The notes below the pieces were generated by a model. It searched no databases. It saw only the letters and a list, made by a program, of their open reading frames with translations, and was not told where the DNA came from. Source: an uncultured Selenomonadaceae bacterium (GTDB taxonomy: Bacteria > Bacillota > Negativicutes > Selenomonadales > Selenomonadaceae). From it: a DNA stretch of 51,656 nucleotides. Position 1 is the first letter of the stretch. Each line of letters starts with the position of its first letter. Shown here one piece after another: positions 34,449-43,395 of the stretch. Where the stretch lies: the NCBI GenBank assembly GCA_905233135.1, contig CAJOCQ010000013.1, forward strand, positions 1 to 51,656, in the 5' to 3' direction. Made by a program: the position numbers and the translations under genes.

Positions 34449-35096
34449 ATGATTTATTTTATAATGATTTTGGGCGCGGCGGCTTTAATTGCGCTTTATA
34501 AATTTTTGCCCAATCGAAGAATTTTTGTTTATTTCTGCGCGACGCTTGCAATAGTTTTCTGCGTTTCTGCGTATATACAAATGCAACGCAATAAGGGCGA
34601 AGTTATCAGCCGCCCGCAAATTGAAGAAATTAGGCAACAACAACAAATTTTCAGCGAATGGTACGCGGATTATCAAAGGGAAATTGACCACTTGGACAGA
34701 AATTGGCAACTTTACCATTCAATTATAAAACATTTGAGAACCGCTGAAATTTATGAACTTTCAACCTACGAACAACTTTCAGAATTGGAAATTGACGCGC
34801 TCGAAGAACAGAAAAAAATTCACGCGCTCCAAGTTCCCGAAAATTTAAAGCCCGAATACGCCGCGTTAATTTTAGAAATTATCAACAAAACGCAAGTCTA
34901 CGTTGACGCGCAGACCAAAACAATTTCGGCGGCAACAATGGCGGCTGACCCCGCAAAATTCGCAGATTTAAAAATTTTAAACCTAATTATCAAAGAGGTA
35001 ACGATCAGAGAAGCCCCCGCAGGTTTATTCACTGCAACCGAAATTGCGGCAATTCGTGAAATGTTGGTAGTGCCGGGCGAAGGAGTCGAAAAATGA
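34449..35096 (+). CDS. Membrane-anchored protein of unknown function, 215 aa
   Basis: I do not recognise it. Two N-terminal membrane helices (about 2-18 and 25-43) are followed by a hydrophilic, mostly helical region (about 50-200) with heptad-like stretches (IEEIRQQQQIFSEWYADYQREIDHLDRNW). No cysteines of note or catalytic motif. ATG 34449 follows GAGGAG. The stop overlaps the start of the YigZ gene by 4 bases (ATGA), so they are translated together. Confidence 0.75.
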   Translation: MIYFIMILGAAALIALYKFLPNRRIFVYFCATLAIVFCVSAYIQMQRNKGEVISRPQIEEIRQQQQIFSEWYADYQREIDHLDRNWQLYHSIIKHLRTAEIYELSTYEQLSELEIDALEEQKKIHALQVPENLKPEYAALILEIINKTQVYVDAQTKTISAATMAADPAKFADLKILNLIIKEVTIREAPAGLFTATEIAAIREMLVVPGEGVEK

Positions 35097-35728
35097 AAAA
35101 TTTTAAAACCATTGCAGACGGCGAAATTTTTACCGCCGAACAGGAAATTAAAAAATCTGTTTTTATAGCGCACGTCAAACACGTTGAGACCGAAGACGCC
35201 GCGCGGGAATTTGTGCAGGAAATTAAGAAAAAATATTTCGACGCTACGCATAATTGTTCGGCGTGGATTTTGGGCGAAACGGGCGATAAACAAAAATCTA
35301 ATGACGACGGCGAACCCGGCGGCACGGCGGGCAATCCTATTCTTGACGCAATAAAAAAAAATGAACTTACCAACATTGCGGTTGTTGTTACGCGCTATTT
35401 CGGCGGAATTAAGCTCGGCGCGGGCGGCTTGATTCGCGCCTATTCTCATACTGCCGCGTTGGGTATTGCCGCCGCTGAAATTGTGCAGATGACTGCTTTT
35501 AAAAAAATTTCTGTTACTGTTGAATATCCTTTGCTCGCGCAGGTTGAAAATTTTTTGCGCAATAAAAAAATCCGCGTCGAAAATTCCGAATACGCGGTTG
35601 ACGTTACGATAAATATTTTGTTGGAGCCCGCCGAAGTTGAAAATTTTTTGGCAGATTTAACCGAACTTACAGCCGCAAACTTTTTGGCTGAAGAATTGGA
35701 AGAAATTTTAATTCCCGTCGCCGTTTAA
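35093..35728 (+). CDS. YigZ/IMPACT-family protein
   Basis: UPF0029/IMPACT fold. The N-terminal motif EQEIKKSVFIAHVKHVETEDAAREF, then the diagnostic THNCSAWILG, SNDDGEPGGTAGNPIL and VVVTRYFGGIKLGAGGLIRAYSHTA, with a shorter C-terminal alpha/beta domain. The bacterial family may regulate translation or act as a peptidase, without settled function. 211 aa, full length. Its end overlaps the end of convergent recX by about 20 bases. Confidence 0.92.
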   Translation: MKNFKTIADGEIFTAEQEIKKSVFIAHVKHVETEDAAREFVQEIKKKYFDATHNCSAWILGETGDKQKSNDDGEPGGTAGNPILDAIKKNELTNIAVVVTRYFGGIKLGAGGLIRAYSHTAALGIAAAEIVQMTAFKKISVTVEYPLLAQVENFLRNKKIRVENSEYAVDVTINILLEPAEVENFLADLTELTAANFLAEELEEILIPVAV

Positions 35729-36184
35729 AAATTTTTCGATAACCGCAGAAATAATTTCACCGCTAAAACCCTTCGCCGCCAAATGCTGATAGATTCGATT
35801 TTTAATTTTCATATCGTCCGCAGAGAAATTTTTCCCTGCGAATTTTTTTGCAATGATTTTAAAGGCGGAGTTAAATTCGCGCTCAAAAGTTTCTGCGGGG
35901 ATTAAACTTTCAACAAAATTTGAATCGTAGCCGCGCTGAATCAGCTTGACGCAAATTTGTTTGACGCTCAATTTTTCTTCCGCGTACATATTTTCAAAAA
36001 ACCTCGCGCAGGTTTCATCGTCATTTAGGTATTTAAATTTTTTCAGCTTGTTAATTGCCGCGTCAATTTCCGCAGGTTCATATTTTTTTGCAGTCAATTT
36101 TTTTCTTAAAAGATTTTCGCTGTATTCCTGCCGCGCCAATAAATCCGCCGCCTTCATTAACGCAGTCTTATTTTTTCGTATCAA
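35708..36184 (-). CDS. recX: Regulatory protein RecX
   Basis: Binds RecA filaments and limits their activity. The three-helix repeats of the family are seen: ADLLARQEYSENLLRKKLTAKKY, AINKLKKFKYLNDDETCARFFEN, IQRGYDSNFVESLI. I chose TTG 36184, behind GGGCGGG and overlapping the lgt end by 17 bases; ATG 36157 is the alternative, and the frame also extends upstream without need. About 158 aa. It is not next to recA here. Confidence 0.85.
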   Translation of the reverse strand: MIRKNKTALMKAADLLARQEYSENLLRKKLTAKKYEPAEIDAAINKLKKFKYLNDDETCARFFENMYAEEKLSVKQICVKLIQRGYDSNFVESLIPAETFEREFNSAFKIIAKKFAGKNFSADDMKIKNRIYQHLAAKGFSGEIISAVIEKFLNGDGN

Positions 36185-36965
36185 AATTTTTTCCCGCCCT
36201 TCCGAAATAAATAAACGCGCCCGCCGCAATTACAAACGCAATAACGCTTGTCATCTGCGCACTTTTTAAAATTCCAAACGCCAAATCAACATAATCGCCG
36301 CGCAAAAATTCCAGCAAAAATCTTGCAACCGCATAAAGCATCACGTACAAACAAAAACATTGCCCGCGCGCGTAATTCGTACAGCGAAAAATTAACAGCA
36401 ACGCAAATATTACAATATCTAATTGACATTCCCAAACTTCAGCGGGGAAAAGCGGCTGCGCACCGTATGTGCGAAACGCCAAAGTTGTTTCGGGGTAAAT
36501 TATTCCGAAGTTGCCGCCCGTCGGTGCGCCGAAAGCGTCGCCGTTCATTAAATTTGCACAACGCCCCAACGCTTGACCTAAAATTATTGCGGGAGCCAAA
36601 ATGTCCGCCAAATGTATCACGTCAAGATTTTTCGACTTTGCATACAAGCCGCCGCTTATCACGCCCAAAATTATTCCGCCTTGTACAGCCATTCCGCCCT
36701 GCCAAACGTTCAAAATTTCCGTCAAATGATTTTGGTAATAATTCCAATCGAAGAAAAAAACATCCCAAAGCCGCGCGCCCAATAATCCGAAAAAGCCGCC
36801 GACCATTCCTATATCAATTATAAATTCTTCGTAGCCGCGCCCGTCCGCCTTCGCAAAAAAATAACCGACGCCTACCGCCAAAATTATCGCGCAGGACAAT
36901 ATAACCCCGTACGCCCTGATTGGAAAATCGCCTATAAAAAATAAATACTGATGCAAATATTTCAC
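36168..36965 (-). CDS. lgt: Prolipoprotein diacylglyceryl transferase Lgt
   Basis: Transfers diacylglycerol from phosphatidylglycerol to the lipobox cysteine of prolipoproteins; integral membrane enzyme with about seven helices. The signature GQALGRCANLMNGDAFGAPT (family G-R-x-x-N-x-x-N) is near 128-147, and the Lgt-type IRAYGVILSCAIILAVGVGYFFA is at the N-terminus; DYVDLAFGILKSAQ near the C-terminus is conserved. 265 aa. Its lipoprotein clients would include the rhodanese and RND adaptor of this window. Confidence 0.95.
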   Translation of the reverse strand: MKYLHQYLFFIGDFPIRAYGVILSCAIILAVGVGYFFAKADGRGYEEFIIDIGMVGGFFGLLGARLWDVFFFDWNYYQNHLTEILNVWQGGMAVQGGIILGVISGGLYAKSKNLDVIHLADILAPAIILGQALGRCANLMNGDAFGAPTGGNFGIIYPETTLAFRTYGAQPLFPAEVWECQLDIVIFALLLIFRCTNYARGQCFCLYVMLYAVARFLLEFLRGDYVDLAFGILKSAQMTSVIAFVIAAGAFIYFGRAGKNFDTKK

Positions 36966-36992
36966 CGCCGCATTTGAATTTTAACGCCGTTT

Positions 36993-37021
36993 ATGATACA
37001 TTACGCAAAATCAAAAATCAA
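36993..37021 (-). promoter_or_regulatory. Promoter of lgt-recX
   Basis: On the minus strand TTGATT (37021-37016), 17-base spacer, TATCAT (36998-36993), about 28 bases ahead of the lgt start. Confidence 0.5.
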
Positions 37022-37035
37022 TTAAGGCGGTGTAT

Positions 37036-38172
37036 ATGTTTTGCCAAAAATTCCCGCAGTTCTTGTCGTATTGAATAAAAATAATATTCAATACGCCGTA
37101 AATTCACTGAATTTCGATAACGCTCAACTTGTCGGGATAATTACTGAATTGGAAAGCATTTACCAAGAGCGGCAATTTCTTTACTATGAAAATATCCGCG
37201 TTCCAATTTTTTCTTTTGCGGAAATCGGGCAAATTTTGACTCAAGGAAAAAATTTAATATGGTTGATAAGCGGCGTTGTTAATTTTTTTGACGCCGTATT
37301 TTGCAGTTTTGCCGCAAGCTTTTCAACTCGATAACTTGACGGCGGAAACTTTAATGACGTACATTCCCTACGGCTTTTCAACCGCCGAATACAATACTTT
37401 TAATTTCAGCTTAATAAATTGCATTTGGAAAATTTTTTTGGAAACAAAAGTTAATGTCGGCTTTTACTTGCAGAACAGCATTTTGTCTGAAAATCGTATC
37501 TGTTATTCAGGTTATCCGAAAATGGACTTTTTTTTGGAAGATAAATCAAAGTTTAATTACGAATGGAAAATGGCAACGCCCGACGCCAAAAAAATTATTT
37601 GGGCTCCGCATTGGTCGATTAACGGTGGCGTAATGTATTCAACCTTCCAATGGAATTATGAATTTATGTACGAATACGCAAAAGCGCACCCTGAAATTTC
37701 TTGGGTAGTCAAGCCGCATCCGAATTTGCTTTTTTCGGCGGTTGAAAATAAAATTTTTTCTTCCGCAGAAGAATTTCAAAACTATTTGAAAAAGTGGAAC
37801 GATTTACCCAACGCCAAAGTTGAAACGGGCGCGTACTATCAAAACATTTTTGCAACTTCGGACGGTATGATTCAAGACAGCGGCTCCTTTATCGGCGAAT
37901 ACCAATACACGCACAAGCCGATGATTTATTTGACGCGCGATACTCAAAAATTTAACGAACTCGGCAACGAACTTATGAAAGTTTTGTACCGCGTTGACGG
38001 CAAAGATTTAAACGGTATTGCCGCGCTTATGCAAAAGATTTTTATCGAAGGCAAAGACGAAATGTACAATGCCCGCTTGGATTTTTTCAATAAATATTGC
38101 AACTACCAAAAAGCAAACGGTATGTCGGCAAGCGAATTTATTTTCCGTCAAATTTCTAAGGAGCTTGATTAA
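37036..38172 (+). pseudogene. CDP-glycerol glycerophosphotransferase-type gene, frameshifted
   Basis: TagB/TagF-type transferase in two frames. The 5' part (to about 37285) gives PKIPAVLVVLNKNNIQYAV...LIWLISGVVNF; then a T7 run at 37279-37285 moves the frame by +1. Removing one T yields NFLTPYFAVLPQAFQLDNL and joins it to the 3' part. That part has YSGYPKMDFF, IIWAPHWSING, SWVVKPHPNL and FATSDGMIQDSGSFIGEY, the acceptor/donor motifs of PF04464. Near the 5' end, ATG 37036 follows AAGGCGG but is out of frame with the body, which could only start at TTG 37041, so one more indel is possible. Full-length protein would be about 377 aa. Confidence 0.8.
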
Positions 38173-38175
38173 ATT

Positions 38176-38572
38176 ATGGTCGTAGGACATACAACGGGCA
38201 TTTGAATTTGTTGAAGAACGCCAAAGGACTTTATGATAAATTAATTGTCGGCGTAACAGTCGATGAGCTTGTTGCTTACAAAAACAAAAAAGCAGTCATA
38301 CCCTTTTGAAGAACGAATTGAAATTGTTCGCAGCATTAAATATGTTGACGCCGCAATTCCGCAAGAAAATATTGATAAATTTGAAACGTGGAAAAAAACT
38401 TCATTTCGACGTACTTTTTGTCGGCGACGATTGGTACAAATCCGAACGTTGGGAAGAAATGGAAAAAAAGTTTAAAGAAGTCGGCGTCAGAATTATTTAC
38501 TTCCCTTATACAAAGGGTACAAGTTCCACTTTGATAAATCAAACACTTTTGCGGCTCAGGGGTGAATCTTCG
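38176..38572 (+). pseudogene. Degraded tagD-like glycerol-3-phosphate cytidylyltransferase
   Basis: TagD-like protein in three frames: GHLNLLKNAKGLYDKLIVGVTVDELVAYKNKKAVIPF (38196-38307), then PFEERIEIVRSIKYVDAAIPQENIDKFETWKK (from 38301), then LHFDVLFVGDDWYKSERW...IIYFPYTKGTSSTLI (to 38540). Each step is a single extra base, in T4 at 38308 and A7 at 38394. The N-terminal TYGTFDLLHxGH region is missing or scrambled: only a trace of HxGH survives. So it cannot make a working CTP-binding enzyme. It continues the glycerol-phosphate block. Confidence 0.8.
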
Positions 38573-39604
38573 ATGATTGACAAAAATTTTTGTATGAGTT
38601 CCTATCTTGCTTTTCGCTACATTGAAAAAGGCGGCGCAGATTTTTTTGAAGGCTTGCACCACAAAAATTTTGTTCCGCCCAAAGATAAAATTTCGGTCTC
38701 AAGCGCAAAAGATATTGACAACGCTTTGACTGAAAATTTTTTAAAAGTGCGCGGCAAAAAATTGGGGTTGATGCTTTCGGGCGGTATGGATTCGGCAATT
38801 TTGGCGTCGTATATGAGCGGAGCGGACGCTTACACCTTCAGATTTTTGGAAGGCAACTTTCAAGCGGACGAACTCAAGCGCGCCGAATATTACGCAAAAA
38901 CTTACGGCTTGAACCTTCATTACGTCGATATAACTTGGCAGGCGATTGAACCTGTTATCGACAAAGTTATGAAAAATAAATGTGCGCCCGTACATTCAAT
39001 CGAACCGCAAATTTTTTTGGCGGCTAATCAAGCGAAAAATGACGGCGTAGAAATTATGGTTACAGGCGACAGCAGCGACGCAATTTTTGGCGGTATGGAT
39101 AAACTTTTATCTCAAGATTGGAATTTTAAAGATTTTGTCAAGCGGTACATTTTTTTGAATCCCGTAGAAGTTTTGGAAAATCCCGCAGATATAATTTATT
39201 TGTTTGAACGTTACAGGCGCGGCAATAAAATTGATTTTCTGCAATTTCTGAATGACGTTTATTTAGTGCAAGATTGCGGCTCGTATATGAACGCCTTTGC
39301 AACTGCGCAGATTGATTATATTGACCCGTACGCAAATTTAAAATTGGGTGCGCCGCTTGATTTAAATCGTATTCGCGGCGGCGAATCAAAATATTTAATT
39401 CGGGAACTTTTCAAAATGAAATATCCGAATTTCCCCGTACCCGAAAAAATTCCAATGCCGCGCCCTGTCGATTTTTATTTTGAAAATTGGCAAGGACCGA
39501 CGCGCCGCGAATTTAAGAAAAATCTTGATATGAAAAGATTTTCGGGCAACCAAAAATGGCAACTTTATTGTTTGGAAAGATTTTTAAATTTATATGAAAA
39601 TTAG
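38573..39604 (+). CDS. Asparagine-synthase-like ATP-pyrophosphatase (no glutaminase domain)
   Basis: An N-type ATP-PPase fold: KKLGLMLSGGMDSAILASYM holds the PP-loop SGGMDS, and TGDSSDAIFGGMDKLLS is typical of the asparagine synthase B family. There is no class II glutaminase domain, so it could use ammonia or another amine to amidate a surface-glycan sugar or an amino acid. I chose ATG 38573, preceded by GGGGTG; the frame is open further upstream only through the degraded tagD. 343 aa. The gene appears intact. Confidence 0.8.
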   Translation: MIDKNFCMSSYLAFRYIEKGGADFFEGLHHKNFVPPKDKISVSSAKDIDNALTENFLKVRGKKLGLMLSGGMDSAILASYMSGADAYTFRFLEGNFQADELKRAEYYAKTYGLNLHYVDITWQAIEPVIDKVMKNKCAPVHSIEPQIFLAANQAKNDGVEIMVTGDSSDAIFGGMDKLLSQDWNFKDFVKRYIFLNPVEVLENPADIIYLFERYRRGNKIDFLQFLNDVYLVQDCGSYMNAFATAQIDYIDPYANLKLGAPLDLNRIRGGESKYLIRELFKMKYPNFPVPEKIPMPRPVDFYFENWQGPTRREFKKNLDMKRFSGNQKWQLYCLERFLNLYEN

Positions 39605-39607
39605 GGC

Positions 39608-39636
39608 TTGCAATTTCAAAAAGTTTGTGCTATAGT
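39608..39636 (+). promoter_or_regulatory. Promoter of tRNA-Pro
   Basis: TTGCAA (39608-39613), 17-base spacer, TATAGT (39631-39636), 11 bases before the tRNA. Confidence 0.75.
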
Positions 39637-39647
39637 ACACAAGCGTT

Positions 39648-39724
<77 letters not shown>

Positions 39725-39745
39725 ACTTAACTTTGAAAATTTTCT

Positions 39746-39779
39746 CGCCGCTCTGGAGTTTTTCCGGCGGCGTTTTTTA
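39746..39779 (+). terminator. Terminator after tRNA-Pro
   Basis: CGCCGC...GG pairs with CC...GGCGGCG around an AGTTTTT loop (one bulge), followed by TTTTTT and AG. Confidence 0.8.
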
Positions 39780-39807
39780 GTTGTAGAATCCGAAGGGAGC
39801 TTTTTTA

Positions 39808-41076
39808 ATGCACGGTGTAGCTTTAATAATTGTCATGGTAATTACCGGCGGGGCAATCGCTTTTATCGGCGACAAACTCGGTACTAAAATCGGTAAGAAA
39901 CGCTTGTCAATTTTCGGGTTGCGCCCGCGTCATACTTCAATCATTATAACAATTATCACGGGAATTTTAATCACGGCACTTTCAATCGGCGCGTTGGCGT
40001 TTGTTTCAAAAGACGTAAGAACTGCGCTTTTCGGCTTGGAAGAATTAAACGCCGCAATGACTCAAACGCGCGCCGCCCTTGACGCCTCAATGTTGGAATT
40101 AATGGATATGCAAAGAGAATCTAAATTTACACAAGAAGAACTCGAAACTGCCCGCGCAGAAATTACAAATTTAAAAGAAGAACAACAAGCACTCGAAGCC
40201 GAATCCGAACGCCTGCGCGAAGGCAACGAACGCCTTGAAATTGAAAAAGCCGAACTTACTTCCCAAAACGAAAATCTTTCAAGCGTCAATGAAAATTTGA
40301 CAAACGCCAACGAAAACCTTTCAAGCGCAAATTCTAAACTCGAAAGTACAAACAAAGAGCTTAGCGAATTTAATATTACTTTGACGGCTGATAACGAAAA
40401 ACTTTCGCAAGATAACGCCGCCCTTGAGGAACGCGCCCAAAATCTGCGCGAAGGTTTAATTGCAATTCGTGAAGGCGATATAGTTTTCCGCGCGGGCGAA
40501 GTTTTGGCAAGTGCGGTTATAAACGGCAACCGCACCGCCGATGAAGTTGCAGCGAACCTTAACAAACTTGCTGACCTTGCCTCGCGCAGCATTGCTGAAC
40601 GTTTCGGCGAAGAAATTGACAGCTCTTTATGGATTTATCAGCCTGAATTTCAACGCGCCGTCGAGACAATTTCAAACAGCAAAACAAATATTGTTGTAAG
40701 AATTTCTGCGGCGGGTAATTTGGTAAAGGGCGAGCCGATTCGCACGAGCCTTTCACTTTATCCCAACGAAGAAATTTACAGCGCGGGCGAATACATTTTT
40801 TCTAAAGAATACGAAATTAATTCGCCTGAAGATGCAGAAAATGTTGTACGCCAATTTTTGACTGAAATAAATCATTTGGCGGTTGACGCGGGAATTTTGC
40901 CCGACCCGCTTACAGGAAATGTAGGCGTTATGGACAGCGAACAACTTTATAAACTTCTGGAAAAACTTGAAAGTATGCACGACAAAATTAAACTTACTGC
41001 GCACGCCCGCGAAAATGTTTCTTCGATTGGACCATTGCGCCTTAATATCAAAGTTGAACAGAAAGGCAAAAAATAA
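39808..41076 (+). CDS. DUF3084 coiled-coil membrane protein
   Basis: DUF3084 type, known from cyanobacteria and Negativicutes without an assigned function. Two N-terminal membrane helices (about 3-22 and 48-72) are joined by the conserved GDKLGTKIGKKRLSIFGLRPRHTS. A long coiled coil (about 80-225) follows, with Asn/Glu/Ser-rich repeats (ENLSSVNENLTNANENLSSANS), and a C-terminal globular domain. 422 aa; ATG 39808 follows GAAGGGAG. It overlaps the next gene by one base (TAATG), so the two are co-translated. Confidence 0.88.
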   Translation: MHGVALIIVMVITGGAIAFIGDKLGTKIGKKRLSIFGLRPRHTSIIITIITGILITALSIGALAFVSKDVRTALFGLEELNAAMTQTRAALDASMLELMDMQRESKFTQEELETARAEITNLKEEQQALEAESERLREGNERLEIEKAELTSQNENLSSVNENLTNANENLSSANSKLESTNKELSEFNITLTADNEKLSQDNAALEERAQNLREGLIAIREGDIVFRAGEVLASAVINGNRTADEVAANLNKLADLASRSIAERFGEEIDSSLWIYQPEFQRAVETISNSKTNIVVRISAAGNLVKGEPIRTSLSLYPNEEIYSAGEYIFSKEYEINSPEDAENVVRQFLTEINHLAVDAGILPDPLTGNVGVMDSEQLYKLLEKLESMHDKIKLTAHARENVSSIGPLRLNIKVEQKGKK

Positions 41077-41456
41077 TGTATATCGTAGGAATTGACCCGG
41101 GCAGGGATAAATGCGGCGTTGCAGTTTTAAATTCTGCGGGCGAAATTTTATTTCAAAAAGTCATTGAAACTGTAAATTTTGAATCGACGCTGAAAAATCT
41201 TTGTGCGCAATACGATTTACAAATTGCAATTTTGGGCGACGGTACAACTCATAAAAACGCAGAAAAAATTTTGCGCGGCTTGAATCTTGAAGTAAAAATT
41301 GTTGACGAAAAACATACAACCGAAGAGGCACGCCGTTTATATTGGAAAAAAAATCCGCCGTGCGGCTGGCGAAAACTTTTGCCGACATCAATGCAAGTGC
41401 CGCCCGAGCCAGTTGACGCTATAGTTGCAGAAATTTTGGTTAAGCGTTTTTTATAA
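41076..41456 (+). CDS. YqgF/RuvC-like RNase H-fold protein
   Basis: A short RNase H-fold protein with GIDPGRDKCGVAVL at the N-terminus (first acidic residue D7), LGDGTTHKNAEK in the middle and PVDAIVAEILVKRF at the C-terminus (last acidic pair). It is close to YqgF (pre-16S rRNA processing) and to RuvC-type resolvases; 126 aa is slightly short for YqgF (about 138). Its immediate coupling to the DUF3084 gene is the usual arrangement I know for this neighbourhood, but that is memory rather than proof. Confidence 0.8.
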   Translation: MYIVGIDPGRDKCGVAVLNSAGEILFQKVIETVNFESTLKNLCAQYDLQIAILGDGTTHKNAEKILRGLNLEVKIVDEKHTTEEARRLYWKKNPPCGWRKLLPTSMQVPPEPVDAIVAEILVKRFL

Positions 41457-41482
41457 AAAATATTTTCTTTGCCTAAAAAAAT

Positions 41483-41512
41483 AAGCCGCTGTATCTGCGG
41501 CTTTATTTTTTT
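41483..41512. terminator. Bidirectional terminator, YqgF-like / GNAT
   Basis: AAGCCGC (41483-41489), loop TGTATCT, GCGGCTT (41497-41503) then TATTTTTTT; an A run precedes it on the other strand. Between convergent genes. Confidence 0.9.
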
Positions 41513-41524
41513 GCTGAAAAATTT

Positions 41525-41968
41525 TTAAATACTCTCCAAAACCAATTCAAGGTACGACAATTCTTTAAAGCCGAAATGTTTATAAAAATTCAGCGCGTTT
41601 TCATTTTCTTTTTCAACTTCAACTCCCAAAATTTTGTCGGGATAAATTTTTTTGACGTACTCAATAAACTTTGAACCGTAGCCGCGCCCGCGAAATTCTT
41701 TCTCAATAAAAATATCTTCAAGCCAAATACATTCGCCGCCAATTTCGGTTGAATAACTTTTAGCCAAAATCCCGTAGCCGATAATTTTTTCTGCAACTTC
41801 AAAAATATATCCCTCAACAAAATTTGAGCCGCCGTTGCAGTTTCTAAAATTATTTTCAAAAATTTTTTCCGAGCCGTTGGTAATGACTGAAGGCGAATTA
41901 TAAAATTCCCGCATCATTTTTATAAAAATTTCTTTGTCTTGCAGTGAAAGTTTTCTGATTGTAAACAT
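41525..41968 (-). CDS. GNAT-family N-acetyltransferase
   Basis: Acetyl-CoA-dependent acyltransferase of the GNAT fold, substrate unknown. CoA-binding motif FRGRGYGSKFIEYV follows the strand WLEDIFIEKE; the C-terminus NALNFYKHFGF is the usual B motif. 147 aa, full. It ends the leftward run that starts with HlyD. Confidence 0.9.
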   Translation of the reverse strand: MFTIRKLSLQDKEIFIKMMREFYNSPSVITNGSEKIFENNFRNCNGGSNFVEGYIFEVAEKIIGYGILAKSYSTEIGGECIWLEDIFIEKEFRGRGYGSKFIEYVKKIYPDKILGVEVEKENENALNFYKHFGFKELSYLELVLESI

Positions 41969-41969
41969 T

Positions 41970-43331
41970 TTAATTTGTCAAACTCCTGACAGGCGCGGGG
42001 ATTCTGCCGCCGCGCGCAATAAACGCTTCTGAACTGAAATTATTTTTTACGGGAACAATAGGACAATATCCCAACAAGCCGCCATATTCGACAATATCAC
42101 CAACTTTAGCATTGGGAACAGGGATAATTCTTACGGCGGTAGTTTTATTGTTGACAACGCCAATAGCCGCCTCGTCCGCAATAATCCCGCTGATAGTTGC
42201 CGCGCTGACATCGCCTGCAACGGCTATCATATCCAATCCGACGCTGCAAACGCAAGTCATAGCCTCCAATTTTTCAATCGACAAACTGCCATTTTGTACA
42301 GCGGCAATCATTCCTTCATCTTCGCTGACGGGAATAAACGCGCCGCTTAAGCCGCCGACGTGCGAACTTGCCATTAAGCCGCCCTTTTTAACTGCGTCAT
42401 TTAATAAAGCAAGTGCGGCAGTTGTACCTGGTGCGCCGCAACTTTCCAAGCCCATTTCTTCCAAAATTCTTGCAACAGAATCACCGACGGCGGGCGTTGG
42501 TGCAAGTGATAAATCTACAATACCGAACTGAACGCCTAAACGCCTTGACGCCTCCTGCGCGACGAGTTGACCTACGCGCGTAATTTTGAACGCGGTTTTT
42601 TTAATAGCCTCCGCAATTTCGGTAAAGTTTGCGCCTTTTAAATCTTCGAGCGCGTGTTTTACGACGCCGGGACCTGAAACACCAACATTTATAACAGTGT
42701 CAGCTTCTGAAACGCCGTGAAACGCGCCAGCCATAAAAGGATTGTCATTCGGCGCGTTGGCGAAAATTACCAACTTTGCACAACCTAAAGCTTGTTTATC
42801 GCGCGTCAATTCGGCAGTACGTTTAACAATTTCGCCCATTTCGCGCACGCAATCCATATTAATCCCCGCCTTTGTTGACGCAAGATTTACACTGCTGCAA
42901 ACTAAATCAGTTGTTGCCAACGCTTGAGGTATCGACTTAATTAAAATCCTGTCGCCGTTGGTAAAACCTTTTTCAACGAGCGCACTGAAGCCGCCAATAA
43001 AATTTACTCCAACTTCTTTTGCGGCTTTATCCAAAGTTTCTGCAACGGGTACGTAACTTTCAGTTTTGCAAGATTCGGCGGCTATTGCAACGGGCGTAAC
43101 AGAAATTCTTTTGTTGATAATCGGCACGCCGTATTCAGCCTCAATGTCTTCGCCAGTCTTTACCAAAAATTCTGCAGTCTTTGTAATTTTATCGTAAACA
43201 TTGCGGCAAAATTCGTGCAAGTTGGGGTGCGCACAATCTCTTAAAGAAATTCCCATTGTTATTGTCCGCACGTCCAATTTATTTTCGGTTATCATTCGAT
43301 TTGTTTCCAAAATATCTTCAATCGTTATCAA
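41970..43331 (-). CDS. PFL-family protein (DUF711/UPF0210)
   Basis: Full-length (453 aa) member of the UPF0210 family, distantly related to the pyruvate formate-lyase-like fold; function not known. Motifs seen: [25 protein letters not shown] at the N-terminus, [18 protein letters not shown], a [12 protein letters not shown] loop and [20 protein letters not shown]. An ACT-like partner gene (UPF0237) often precedes it in other genomes and is not present here; upstream is the ABC-2/UspA fusion, 64 bases away. Confidence 0.92.
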   Translation of the reverse strand: MITIEDILETNRMITENKLDVRTITMGISLRDCAHPNLHEFCRNVYDKITKTAEFLVKTGEDIEAEYGVPIINKRISVTPVAIAAESCKTESYVPVAETLDKAAKEVGVNFIGGFSALVEKGFTNGDRILIKSIPQALATTDLVCSSVNLASTKAGINMDCVREMGEIVKRTAELTRDKQALGCAKLVIFANAPNDNPFMAGAFHGVSEADTVINVGVSGPGVVKHALEDLKGANFTEIAEAIKKTAFKITRVGQLVAQEASRRLGVQFGIVDLSLAPTPAVGDSVARILEEMGLESCGAPGTTAALALLNDAVKKGGLMASSHVGGLSGAFIPVSEDEGMIAAVQNGSLSIEKLEAMTCVCSVGLDMIAVAGDVSAATISGIIADEAAIGVVNNKTTAVRIIPVPNAKVGDIVEYGGLLGYCPIVPVKNNFSSEAFIARGGRIPAPVRSLTN

Positions 43332-43395
43332 AATTTTTCCCCCTTGAAAATTTTTTAAATTCTATCAAAAAGTTTTTCAATGTCAAATTGCAAAA

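Noticed and set aside
35708..36229. recX beginning at the most upstream in-frame start (36229)
   Set aside because: This would add 15 residues deep inside lgt with no ribosome site; TTG 36184 or ATG 36157 is more likely.
40062..40592. 176-codon frame opposite the DUF3084 coiled coil
   Set aside because: Serine/arginine-rich shadow of a strongly biased coding strand; DUF3084 is the real gene.
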